A DNA stretch of 64,000 nt from positions 1 to 64,000 of the forward strand of contig CAIWXQ010000021.1 of the NCBI GenBank assembly GCA_903916675.1, in the 5' to 3' direction. The notes beneath the pieces are model-generated. The model searched no databases. It saw only the letters and a list, made by a program, of their open reading frames with translations, and had not been told where the DNA came from. Below are positions 37,348 to 45,191 of this stretch, piece after piece. The stretch's first letter is position 1. Each line of letters starts with the position of its first letter. This stretch comes from an uncultured bacterium (lineage in GTDB: Bacteria; Verrucomicrobiota; Kiritimatiellia; RFP12; CAIWXQ01). The position numbers were made by a program, and so were the translations under genes.

Positions 37348-38130
37348 CTACTTCCCAAACAAGTACTTCCCCGCCTCGAGGGCACCAATCAGCACCGCAC
37401 CAACAATCCCACCCGATTTTGCCGCTGCAACCGTGTTCGACGCCCTTTGATTCAACTGCGCGCGTTGACAACGCAACAGCGTCGCGATACGCGGACGCCG
37501 GTACGCCCCTTCACGGTTCCAGCGCGCCTGCGCCAACTTCCAGCAAATCTGGAACGCCACCACGGTCTTCCCGGTCCCAGTGGCCATTGTAAGAAGGATA
37601 CGGCGTTTCCCCTGAAGAACAGACTCCACCGCCCGGTTGATGGCAATCTCTTGGTAATACCGCGGGGATTTTCCGCTCAAGTGATAAGCCGGCGTCAGCA
37701 ACCCCTCCGCCGCCTGGGGAGAAATCTTCCCGGCCTTGCACAACCGCGCCCACAAAACCTCTGGCGTGGGGTAGGCAGCGAGAATCCGTTCCTTGCCGGT
37801 CAGATAGTCGAACTCGGCGATCTCATCGCCGTTCGTGGAATACGCGAACTTGAGGCCGAGGATTTCGGCGTACTGCTTCGACTGCTGCATCCCTTCGCCG
37901 ACAGGAGAACCCTTCGGCTTCGCCTCAACCACCGCCAGGGGCATGTCCGGCCGGTATCGCAGGATGAAATCCGCGCGCTTCCCAGGCCGACGCCGCGCAG
38001 TCTGGCCGACAACAAAAATCCGGCCATCCGTGAACGTCACCTGTTCACTGATCCGCGCCGGCTCCCGGTCCCACCCGGCGGCCTGCAGTTTGGGGACGAC
38101 AAGCGTCCGGCAGGTATCGGCTTCGTTCAT
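37348..38130 (-). pseudogene. hsdR: Truncated type I restriction subunit HsdR (N-terminal part)
   Basis: 260-residue remnant of an EcoEI-like R subunit, normally about 800-1000 aa. The PD-(D/E)XK nuclease region is present (ADFILRYRPDMPLAVVEAKPKG in parts, about residues 53-74), as is helicase motif I TMATGTGKT. Homology stops right after RRPRI near 37485; the remaining residues, including the hydrophobic GGIVGAVLIGALEAG tail, are unrelated, and helicase motifs II-VI, hsdM and hsdS are missing. ATG 38130 overlaps the TGA of the HTH gene (ATGA), so the two are translationally coupled. Either dead or a re-purposed nuclease/ATPase fragment. Confidence 0.8.
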
Positions 38131-38339
38131 TCCGTCTTCCCGCCGTTCCGCACATCCCGCCCCGTCCCAGCCTTCCCAGCCCGGACCCACACATCCACCT
38201 CAGACACCTGGAACCGCCACTGCCGCCCAACCCGGTGAACCGGAACTTTTTTCGCCCGAATCCACCGGCGCACCGTGTCCTTGCTGACACAAAGGTGCCG
38301 TGCGATTTCATCAAGCGATACCCATGACTCATGTTGCAT
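38127..38339 (-). CDS. Small HTH (excisionase/MerR-like) DNA-binding protein
   Basis: 70 residues. WVSLDEIARHLCVSKDTVRRWIRAKKVPVHRVGRQWRF is the HTH_17 'excisionase family' fold: a winged helix whose wing carries the GRQWRF signature. Proteins like this sit directly upstream of hsdR in many type I systems and also serve as excisionases of integrative elements, so either role fits. Its stop overlaps the hsdR' start by 4 bp. Confidence 0.85.
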   Translation of the reverse strand: MQHESWVSLDEIARHLCVSKDTVRRWIRAKKVPVHRVGRQWRFQVSEVDVWVRAGKAGTGRDVRNGGKTE

Positions 38340-38473
38340 GACTGCCCCGCGCCACCATCATCCTTGCACGATCGCGCCCAGTTTTGCATACTCCTGCCAC
38401 ACACGCAAGGCGCGACACACAAAGCCGTTCGGGGCTAGAGACCGCGAGGGATAGGGATTGAAAAGGGGAGTCC

Positions 38474-38704
38474 ATGAAGATCGTGCGCGACAGGAATGAC
38501 ACCATCATCAACGCCATGATTCTGACAGCGGATCAAGTCGCTAACCAACGTGTCAGATGCCCCGTCTGCGGTGTGAAAGAGTTTATAAAGTGGCCCGAGG
38601 GCTGGGACGGGCACGCCGGGTACAGGTGTGCCGCCCTCACCGCCACGAACATCGAACTTCGGAAGAAGGAGTTCAAACAAGTCGCCAGCCACCTATTCAG
38701 ATAA
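38474..38704 (+). CDS. Small putative zinc-ribbon protein
   Basis: 76 residues. ATG 38474 has AGGGGAG-like AAGGGGAG 5 nt upstream, supporting a real gene. A CPVCG (29-33) and a later H-A-G-Y-R-C (47-52) could form a single zinc site around WPEGWDGHAGY. The C terminus is basic. Encoded opposite to the integrase and HTH genes within the integrative element. No family recognised. Confidence 0.5.
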   Translation: MKIVRDRNDTIINAMILTADQVANQRVRCPVCGVKEFIKWPEGWDGHAGYRCAALTATNIELRKKEFKQVASHLFR

Positions 38705-38729
38705 CCCAACCATACCAGCACAGCACACA

Positions 38730-40214
38730 TCACACCGACTTCTCATGCAGAACGCGCCCCTCCAACCAATCCGTCGCCCCCCGTAGCGCCTTCAGCGCCT
38801 CATCACGCTTCTGCTTCCAGTTCTTCGCCGTCATCGCCTCCAGGCACGTCACCGCCACCCTCGCCATCGCCACCGGAGTCGCCTGCTCCCCGTACACCAC
38901 CGCAGCCCCCTGCCCTCTGACCTCTGTCTTCTGTCCTTTGACCTCTTTCCCCACCCCGATCGCCGGCAGCGCTGCCACCGCAGCGCCGGCCGCCACCTCG
39001 CCGACGTGGGTATAGTGGCGAGTCATCGCCGGGTTGCTGTGCCCGACGATAGCCTCGACCACCGCCAGCGGCGCGTTGGACTGCCGGCAGAGCGACACGA
39101 ATGAGTGCCGCAGACTGTGGAACCCGACCTCTACGACCGCGCGCAGACTCGTGCCCACGCCGGTATCATCCTTGTGCACCTGAATGCCGCACGCCTCGAA
39201 GTGATCGCGGATATCCTTCGCCACATCGGCGTCCTCGTGCTTATACATCGCTGCAAACTTCGGCAGGACGTACCCGTTCCGTTTGGTGGCGGGCGTCTGC
39301 GCCAGGACGCCCAGTAGGGTGGCGTGAATCGGCACGTGCACCGGCAGTCCGTGCCGCCGCGCGGTCTTGTTCGGCACGCGCAGGATGATCCGCCGGTCCA
39401 GATCGACCTCCGACCACCGCAACGTGCAACAGTCGCCGAGGCGCAAACCGGTGTAGATGCCCACCAACAACAGCGTCTGCAACTCGCCCTTGGCTCGGTT
39501 GCAGATTGTATTCAACTCCTGGACAGTCAATTCCCGCCGACTCTGCCGCTTCTCCGTCTTGCGCGCGATTTCCGCCCAGGGATTCCTGCTCAGCCCCGCT
39601 TTCCGCGCCAGTACCCGGAACACCAATTCCAGAACCCGCACATGCTTGTTGTAGGTGTTGGTCGTGAAGGACCGCTTGACGATGACCTCGTCATACCCTG
39701 TGGGCTTTCCGTCCGGCCCATCCGGTCTCTTCCGCTTTTCACGGATCTCCTTCAACATGTAACCTGCATACCCCTCCGCCACCGCCCCGGAAACCTGCCG
39801 CAACTCCGTTACAACCGGGTGCGCCGTCGCAACCCAATCCAGGAACTGCCGCCACTGCGCCGCATAACCTTCCAGCGTCCTGGGCCCCGAGTCCGGCCGG
39901 TTCACGGACGCCACATAGGCATCCCATGCCTTCGCCAACTTCATCCCGGCATCCGTACCGCGTTCGACCGCATCCCGTTCTTTCGCGGCATCATCCAGAC
40001 GATGCTGCACGGTCCGCAAAACTTCCTCTTGCGCAGCGACCATCATCGGAGCCATGATTTCCAGACGACGCGCCTCGGCGGCATCCTCTGTAGTGATCGG
40101 ATTGTTGTCCTTGTCGCGAAGGACCTGAGTAACGCGCCGGCCCCCGACCATGTACTGGATGTAGAAGGTACTTCCCCGCTGGAACACATAACCGGATCGG
40201 TGTTTCGTGACCAT
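38730..40214 (-). CDS. int: Tyrosine recombinase / phage-type integrase
   Basis: 494 residues. An N-terminal arm-binding-like region and SAM-like core-binding domain (about 95-170) precede the catalytic domain: Arg in TGLRLGD, HxxR in HSLRHSF, His in GHSNPAM, and the nucleophile Tyr in RHYTHV. It integrates the element at the tRNA-Arg 3' end. AAGGAG lies 8 nt before ATG 40214. After the catalytic Tyr, a KEVKGQKTEVRGQG segment is encoded by a GACCTCTGT-type simple repeat (38911-38952), an in-frame insertion. Confidence 0.94.
   Translation of the reverse strand: MVTKHRSGYVFQRGSTFYIQYMVGGRRVTQVLRDKDNNPITTEDAAEARRLEIMAPMMVAAQEEVLRTVQHRLDDAAKERDAVERGTDAGMKLAKAWDAYVASVNRPDSGPRTLEGYAAQWRQFLDWVATAHPVVTELRQVSGAVAEGYAGYMLKEIREKRKRPDGPDGKPTGYDEVIVKRSFTTNTYNKHVRVLELVFRVLARKAGLSRNPWAEIARKTEKRQSRRELTVQELNTICNRAKGELQTLLLVGIYTGLRLGDCCTLRWSEVDLDRRIILRVPNKTARRHGLPVHVPIHATLLGVLAQTPATKRNGYVLPKFAAMYKHEDADVAKDIRDHFEACGIQVHKDDTGVGTSLRAVVEVGFHSLRHSFVSLCRQSNAPLAVVEAIVGHSNPAMTRHYTHVGEVAAGAAVAALPAIGVGKEVKGQKTEVRGQGAAVVYGEQATPVAMARVAVTCLEAMTAKNWKQKRDEALKALRGATDWLEGRVLHEKSV
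38911..38952. repeat. CTGACCTCTGTCTTCTGTCC-type repeat inside integrase gene
   Basis: Degenerate units CTGACCT/CTGTCTT/CTGTCCT at about 7-bp spacing in the 3' part of int, in frame. Resembles other simple repeats of this window in style, not in sequence. Confidence 0.55.
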
Positions 40215-40277
40215 GTGTGTAAACTCCTTGTGGCGTGTCGGGGCAACGTCCAGTCACCCCCAGTCCACCCCACCAAA

Positions 40278-40302
40278 AGATTTACATACAAATAGCATAC
40301 AA
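40278..40302 (+). repeat. 25-bp subterminal direct repeat, right copy
   Basis: Identical to 37305-37329, lying 64 bp upstream of the integrase start. Confidence 0.8.
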
Positions 40303-40345
40303 ATTGAACAAAGTGCAACTATTTTCAGAAAATATTATGCATTAT

Positions 40346-40397
40346 AGCGGATTTCTAATCCGCCGGTCGCGTGTTCGAGTCACGCCGGGGGTGCCAT
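40346..40397 (+). repeat. Attachment site, distal side (tRNA 3' remnant)
   Basis: Duplicate of the tRNA-Arg 3' 52 bp; lacks the 5' half, so not a functional tRNA. Marks the right end of the integrative element. Confidence 0.92.
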
Positions 40398-40440
40398 TTT
40401 CACGCAGGCGGAGCCGTCGATCTGGAAAGGAGCGCTCCGC

Positions 40441-41106
40441 ATGATCCGGAGGCATGAGCTGCTTGCGATCTTCTCCTTTCTTCTGCTCCCCGTTGCCGCG
40501 CTGCTAGGCGGGCGGATCTTCTGCGCCATCGACCCGGAATGGGCTGTCCACACGCACAACTATGTGCTCAATTACCGGCTGCTCGAACTGGTGCGAAAAG
40601 CCATCCTGTCAGTGGCCTTTGCCGCAACCGTCGGCCTGTGGTTTCTGACCTGCTTCTTCGTGTTGAAGGCCAAGCGGCAATCGTATGGGTGGCTGTTTCT
40701 GGCGATCTTCGGTCCGCTCGGCTTCATTGTCCTGACAATCCTGAAGGACAAGGCCCTTGACCCGCGGGATCTGTACCGCCGTCTGGTCAGCCGGATGAAC
40801 CTCTTCCTGCGCGTGGCCTACGAGCTGAGCGTCGTCTATCTCGTGTGGGACCTTGCGTATCAGCTCATGGTGTGGAAGCGGGACATTCTGATCGAACGCC
40901 GGGCCGCTGCCACCGGCGTTTCCATCGCGCAGATCGTGGACCAGCAGAACGCCTCCGGCGGCATGTGGGCCTTCAGCGAGGGGCTGGAGGTCCTCTACCT
41001 GGTGCCGCTCCTCTATCTGCTCGGACCGCTTGTCTTCAACCTGGTCGACCAGACGCTCCAACGGCTGCGGCCCATGCGCTATGCCAGCCCGCCAGCGCTC
41101 CCGTGA
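40441..41106 (+). CDS. Four-helix integral membrane protein, unknown function
   Basis: 221 residues. Hydrophobic segments at about 8-26 (LLAIFSFLLLPVAALLGG), 55-78, 83-102 (YGWLFLAIFGPLGFIVLTIL), and 182-202 (GLEVLYLVPLLYLLGPLVF). GAAAGGAG precedes ATG 40441. It starts 43 bp after the distal attachment site, so it is the first chromosomal gene beyond the element. No family recognised; converges on the second kinase gene. Confidence 0.6.
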   Translation: MIRRHELLAIFSFLLLPVAALLGGRIFCAIDPEWAVHTHNYVLNYRLLELVRKAILSVAFAATVGLWFLTCFFVLKAKRQSYGWLFLAIFGPLGFIVLTILKDKALDPRDLYRRLVSRMNLFLRVAYELSVVYLVWDLAYQLMVWKRDILIERRAAATGVSIAQIVDQQNASGGMWAFSEGLEVLYLVPLLYLLGPLVFNLVDQTLQRLRPMRYASPPALP

Positions 41107-41193
41107 ACAACGGTGAAGATTCCTTTCCGGGATTGCAGTCGCCGATGTCACAAGCGCCATGAATCCTGACACGCGAACCGGGATCACGCCCCA

Positions 41194-43254
41194 CTATTTC
41201 CGAATCACCCGCACAGATGCGGGCCAAGTTGCGTTCTGGCGGGAGAGTTCCGTGCCGGCGGAAATGACGACAGTCTCGAGGGTCGGGCAGCGCGCGAAGA
41301 GGTCAGCCGGCAGCTTCTTGAACCCTTCGGCGTCGAGTTCGCGCAGCGGCAGGGCGTAGAGCGGCTCGAATGTCGCCACCGGCGTGTTGGAGATGTCGAG
41401 CCGGCGCAGCGGCATCCCTCGCAGCGGTTGCAGGTCGCGCACCGCCGTGTCGCGAACCGACAGCGCGACCAGCGGCAATCCCGCCAGCGGCAGCAGATCC
41501 GCCGCGCCAATCACCCGCGCCTCCGGTCCACCATCTCCGGCATGCAGGTCCAACTCGGCCTTGCCGCTGTTGAGCGCGCGCAGCGCCCACTGCACAAAGG
41601 CGGCGTGCGTGGCGCGAGACCATTCCGCCGGATTGTGCCGGCTGCAGTAGACCCCCATCGCGAGGCGCCGGTTCTCGACCAGGCGCACCTGCTCGACAAG
41701 CTGGCGAAATTCGTCCGGGGCAAGCGGTCGATGCGCATCGCGACTGCTCTGTGCCGCACGCGTTGCCAGCAACAGCCCAGTGTCCGTGCGCGCAGTGTCG
41801 ACCAGGGCCTCGCGCGTGCGGACCGTCTTTCCTTTCCAGGAAGGCGCGGCGATTGTCTCCAGTTCATGGCGGAACGCCGCCGCGGCAAGATCGTACTGCT
41901 CGCGGCCAAAGTAGATCCAGCCGGCGAGGTCCCACACCTCGGTCTGCGCGGGATCCACGCCAATGGCCGCGCGCAGCGTCTCGAGCGCGTCGTCGTAGGC
42001 CAGCGCGCGAATCTGCGCCCGCGCCTCGGCCAGAATCTTCGGCACCGCAGCGCAGGTCAGGCGCGTTCGCAAGGCCTGCTCCTCCTGCAGGCTGTTCAGC
42101 GCTGCGCGCGTCTCGTCGCGGCTGGCGCGAATGCGCTGGACCGAGACCAGCCCAACGCCAGCCAGAATCAACAGGCTGACGACGATCGCGAGCGAGAGCG
42201 CGCCGTGGCGCCGGATCACCAACCAGAGCAGCCGCAGCGGGCCAGCGGTCTCTGCAGAAGTGGCGTAGCCGTTGGTGAAGGCGAGCAGATCGGCCAGCAG
42301 GGAGTCGGCCGTCGGGTAGCGGCGGGCGGGATCCGTGGCGAGCGCTTTGCAGGCGATGGCATCGAGCGCCGACGGAATGAAGCGCTTCGGCGCGCGTTGC
42401 CGCGGCGGAATGATCTCACCGGCCACGGTACGGCAGAGCAGTTCAGTGGTGCTGGATCCATTCACAGGCGGCTGCCAGATGAGCAGCGCGTAGAGGAGCG
42501 CGCCGAGTGCATAGGTGTCGGTGCGGACATCCGCCTCGTTCCCCCGGCCGGCCGCCTGCTCCGGCGCCATGTAGCCGGGGGTGCCCTTGACGGTTCCTGC
42601 ACAGGTGGCCATTACGCCCGCATCGGACGGATCGGGCCGATCTACCAGGTCGGTCGGGTCTCCGCTGCTTTTCGCCAGCCCCCAGTCGATCAGTCGCACT
42701 TCGCCATAGTCGCCAACCTGCACGTTGGCCGGCTTGATGTCGCGGTGGATGACGCCGCGCGAGTGCGCGAAGGCAACGGCCTCGCAAACGCGCGTGAAGA
42801 TCTCCAGCAGGGCCGGCAGCGGATATTTTGCGATTGTGGCGAAATCGCCGCGGCGCAGGCGTGCGAGGATGCCCTCAAGCGTCTCGCCGTCCAGCAGCTT
42901 CATGGTGAAATAGGGGCGGCCATCGGGCGCCAGACCGAGGTCGTGCACAGGCACGATGTTGGGGTGTTCAAGCCGGGCGAGGATGCGGGCCTCGCGGATA
43001 AACGCCTGCGGGGCGCGACCGTCACGCGGCCGGGCGAGCGCCACATCGCGGAGCGTGTCGGTATCGCGAACCTGAACGACTTCCTTTTCGCCGCCTGCGC
43101 CGAGTGGCTGCGCGCCGTTATATTTGGCCGCGGGCAGTAGCGTCAGCACGGGGAGCGCCGCCGCCGGCGGCTCGTCCTTCCCTGCGGTGTAATACTGCCG
43201 CAGCCAGGCATCGTCAGCAGCGGCAGACGGAGAATGTGCATTCGTCGCGGACAT
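41194..43254 (-). CDS. Ser/Thr kinase-like protein with TM, TPR-like and LRR-like regions
   Basis: 686 residues. Kinase-like domain about 45-325: glycine loop LGAGGEKEV, HRDIKPANV catalytic loop, and DWG in place of DFG (common in PVC kinases). The position of the ATP-anchoring Lys (VAxK) reads VALAR, with Ala74. The activation segment has an extra DPTDLVDRPDPSD encoded by a 9-bp repeat (42621-42664). TM helix at about 350-370 (LSLAIVVSLLILAGVGLVSV), then a TPR-like region (AYDDALETLRAAIGVDPAQTEVWDLAGWIYFGREQYDLA) and C-terminal leucine-rich pseudo-repeats (LPLAGLPLVALSVRDTAV; LRGMPLRRLDISNTPV). Possibly catalytically impaired. Confidence 0.88.
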   Translation of the reverse strand: MSATNAHSPSAAADDAWLRQYYTAGKDEPPAAALPVLTLLPAAKYNGAQPLGAGGEKEVVQVRDTDTLRDVALARPRDGRAPQAFIREARILARLEHPNIVPVHDLGLAPDGRPYFTMKLLDGETLEGILARLRRGDFATIAKYPLPALLEIFTRVCEAVAFAHSRGVIHRDIKPANVQVGDYGEVRLIDWGLAKSSGDPTDLVDRPDPSDAGVMATCAGTVKGTPGYMAPEQAAGRGNEADVRTDTYALGALLYALLIWQPPVNGSSTTELLCRTVAGEIIPPRQRAPKRFIPSALDAIACKALATDPARRYPTADSLLADLLAFTNGYATSAETAGPLRLLWLVIRRHGALSLAIVVSLLILAGVGLVSVQRIRASRDETRAALNSLQEEQALRTRLTCAAVPKILAEARAQIRALAYDDALETLRAAIGVDPAQTEVWDLAGWIYFGREQYDLAAAAFRHELETIAAPSWKGKTVRTREALVDTARTDTGLLLATRAAQSSRDAHRPLAPDEFRQLVEQVRLVENRRLAMGVYCSRHNPAEWSRATHAAFVQWALRALNSGKAELDLHAGDGGPEARVIGAADLLPLAGLPLVALSVRDTAVRDLQPLRGMPLRRLDISNTPVATFEPLYALPLRELDAEGFKKLPADLFARCPTLETVVISAGTELSRQNATWPASVRVIRK
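42621..42664. repeat. 9-bp-period repeat in kinase activation loop
   Basis: ATCGGACGG, ATCGGGCCG, ATCTACCAG, GTCGGTCGG: same family as 25311-25345. Adds an Asp/Pro-rich peptide between DWGLAK and GTPGYMAPEQ. Confidence 0.6.
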
Positions 43255-43302
43255 GGCGGCAAGAGGCCTTACACGAGCGGCGAGGCGCGTCGGCCGCAGG
43301 AA

Positions 43303-44013
43303 TTACGGTACCTGCTTCGCCAGCTCCGCGCGCGCGGTGGCGAGGTCGGCCTGGGAGGCTGGAGAGAGCAGCATCCGCTCTGCGAGGAACTGGCCGAGTT
43401 CCTTGCCAGCCTGTACGTCACTCGGAAAATGTACGCCGGCCAGCACGCGGTCCTGCGCCACCTGATCGGCCCGAGTCAGCAGCGCGGCCTGGCGCGACGT
43501 GACGAGCGCGCCCAGCAGCGTGGCGCAGAGGCGGCTTTGCGTGGCGCGGTCACTCGGGTAAGACGGGCTGGACGGCTTGTCGATGCAGGGCGAGAGGCGG
43601 CTCTCGAGAGCCCACGGCCGCGGGCGCTGCCAGCGAGCCTTGGCGTCGTTGATGACCGCCTGGGCGTTGTCCATCGCGAAGGAAAGGAGCGCCGCAGTGG
43701 CAGGGAGCTGTTCAGGCCGCACGTTCGGACCCAGTGCGCCGGCGAACATGCGCAGCCCCACAGGGCCGTCGCCCCGGATGCGTTGCAGATCCTCCGGCGT
43801 GCGCGCCTGCTGCAACGCCAGCATGGCGTCGAGTTCGGCCCGCGTGGTCGGCGAACTGTTCGTCGGCGGCTCGCGGAGGAAGGCGGACAGATCCACCGTC
43901 TCCGTCGCGACATACCATCCCATGGGCACAGGCGGCTCGGAACGGCACCCCATGAACAGCGCCGCGCCAAGCGCGAAAGCGGACACCAGCAGCGGAAGCG
44001 GACGGATCTTCAT
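43303..44013 (-). CDS. PAP2/class A acid phosphatase-like lipoprotein with altered active site
   Basis: 236 residues. Signal peptide ending ALFMGC gives a probable lipoprotein. The phosphatase motifs are recognisable: KARWQRPRP (KX6RP), YPSDRATQS in place of YPSGHxxxS, and RVLAGVHFPSD (RX5HX3D). Motif 2 has Asp-Arg where Gly-His is normal, so the general-acid His is missing while the nucleophilic His of motif 3 remains. It may be inactive or act differently. Start at 44013 has AAAGGGGG close upstream; the longer frame runs into a repeat. Lies after the second kinase, 48 bp away, on the same strand. Confidence 0.82.
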   Translation of the reverse strand: MKIRPLPLLVSAFALGAALFMGCRSEPPVPMGWYVATETVDLSAFLREPPTNSSPTTRAELDAMLALQQARTPEDLQRIRGDGPVGLRMFAGALGPNVRPEQLPATAALLSFAMDNAQAVINDAKARWQRPRPWALESRLSPCIDKPSSPSYPSDRATQSRLCATLLGALVTSRQAALLTRADQVAQDRVLAGVHFPSDVQAGKELGQFLAERMLLSPASQADLATARAELAKQVP

Positions 44014-44109
44014 GTAGCCCCCTTTGGTTCGTCTTGCCAGCCAATGGCCCAAGGGTAATCCCGCACGGCCGGAGGCGTCAAGTAAAGGCGGGCAGCCCGC
44101 CGGTAAAGC

Positions 44110-44242
44110 CAAAACGACCGGACACGAAGAAGAGGAAGTTTGTGCGAAGGGATCGAAGGGTTGCTTTCCGCGCAGGCGCGGAACAAACATTCCCTTCGTG
44201 CGCTTCCCTGTTTTCTTCCTCTCCTTCGTGTCCCGCCGTTTT
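44110..44242. repeat. 133-bp inverted repeat (GGACACGAAG arms)
   Basis: Fills the 334-bp divergent gap. Left arm CAAAACGACCGGACACGAAG onwards (44110-44160); right arm ends CTTCGTGTCCCGCCGTTTTG (44223-44242). In the loop is a small TCCGCG...CGCGGA hairpin. Also GGCGGG CAG CCCGCC just before (44088-44102). Confidence 0.75.
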
Positions 44243-44347
44243 GTTGGTTGGCGCCCGACACCTGCTGCGGGCAAGACATCTTTTCCCGCATTCCCTTCCA
44301 TCGTCGTTTCGTTTATTCTGGCGGGGATTGGCGGAAGGATCACCTCC

Positions 44348-45121
44348 ATGAGCAACATCCCCCCCAGACAGACGTTCAGCGGGCTGCCGCCGGACCCCTC
44401 CTCTGACTACCAGAATCTGTCGCAACAGGGGCTGGTGCTGCACGACGCCGCGCACGGCGATGCCAATGCCTTCCCTGTGCTGAAGGCGTTCCAGGACTAC
44501 CTGGAGATGGAGCGCCAGCAGGCCCGCAAGCGACTGGTGACGCTGACGGTCTTCTTCGTCTCGCTGATGACGCTGGTGGTGGCCGGGTTCATCGTGGCGT
44601 TCATCTTCCTGTTCAACAACATGTCGAAGAGCCAGAACTACCTGATAGATCTGGCGCTGCAGCAGCGCAAGGAGGCATCGGTCCCGGCCGTGTCGTCGGC
44701 CACGCCGCTGGTGCAGCAGGCCGCGAAGGAGTTCGCGCTCGCGGCGCAGGCGCTCCAGACGAACCTTGGTTCGCAACTCGCCAGCGTGGGGAGCACGGCA
44801 ACCCGCCTCGACAGCAAGGTGGATGCCCAGAACGCCGAGATGGCCAAGCTGCGCGAGGCGCTGGCTGCCCTGCAAAAGGAGAACGCCAGCATGCGCACCG
44901 ACCTGCCGAAGCTGGCAGCCGATGCGGCGCGCAAGGCACAACCGCCGGCACCCGTCGCACAACCGCCAGCCACACCGCCGCCGCGCAGTGCCACGACGCC
45001 CACCCAGCCACCGGTCACCACGGCCGACATGGCGGCTCCCGCCGGCTACGAGGAGGCGGTGCTCACCGTCCGCTCGCGCGACGGCTCCACCATTCCCTGG
45101 CGCGCGTTCCTGCCAAAGTAA
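44348..45121 (+). CDS. Single-pass membrane protein with coiled coil
   Basis: 257 residues. ATG 44348 has GGAAGGA 8 nt upstream. Cytoplasmic N terminus (about 1-60), one TM helix LVTLTVFFVSLMTLVVAGFI and neighbours (about 62-88), then an extracytoplasmic heptad-rich coiled coil (STATRLDSKVDAQNAEMAKLREALAALQKEN in parts) and a Pro/Thr-rich linker. It ends with a short conserved-looking C terminus (LTVRSRDGSTIPWRAFLPK). No family recognised. Converges with the LysM lipoprotein gene. Confidence 0.65.
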   Translation: MSNIPPRQTFSGLPPDPSSDYQNLSQQGLVLHDAAHGDANAFPVLKAFQDYLEMERQQARKRLVTLTVFFVSLMTLVVAGFIVAFIFLFNNMSKSQNYLIDLALQQRKEASVPAVSSATPLVQQAAKEFALAAQALQTNLGSQLASVGSTATRLDSKVDAQNAEMAKLREALAALQKENASMRTDLPKLAADAARKAQPPAPVAQPPATPPPRSATTPTQPPVTTADMAAPAGYEEAVLTVRSRDGSTIPWRAFLPK

Positions 45122-45191
45122 GCAGACGGCAGACTGGAACCCAGTTCAGCTGTCTTCCCGCTTCCCTGAGTTCCCGTTTGGAAGTGCTGCC

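Larger units (their letters stand above)
37107..40397. mobile_element. 3.2-kb integrative element in tRNA-Arg(UCU)
   Basis: Bounded by 52-bp identical direct repeats (37107-37158 and 40346-40397) made of the 3' end of the tRNA gene. It encodes a tyrosine integrase (38730-40214), an HTH protein, a truncated HsdR and a small zinc-ribbon protein. Inside both ends is a 25-bp direct repeat (37305-37329; 40278-40302), which may be integrase arm-binding sites. The inner ends are AT-richer than the chromosome. Its small size and the broken hsdR suggest a decayed or satellite element. Confidence 0.9.

Noticed and set aside
37107-40397. CRISPR array or phage genome
   Set aside because: The repeats here are two att copies and two arm sites, not a regular array; no structural phage genes are present.
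40346-40397. Second tRNA-Arg gene
   Set aside because: Only the 3' part from the anticodon arm is present; acceptor 5' strand and D arm are missing.
41428-43140. 570-codon open frame antisense to the second kinase
   Set aside because: Arg-rich shadow of a gene with clear kinase motifs.
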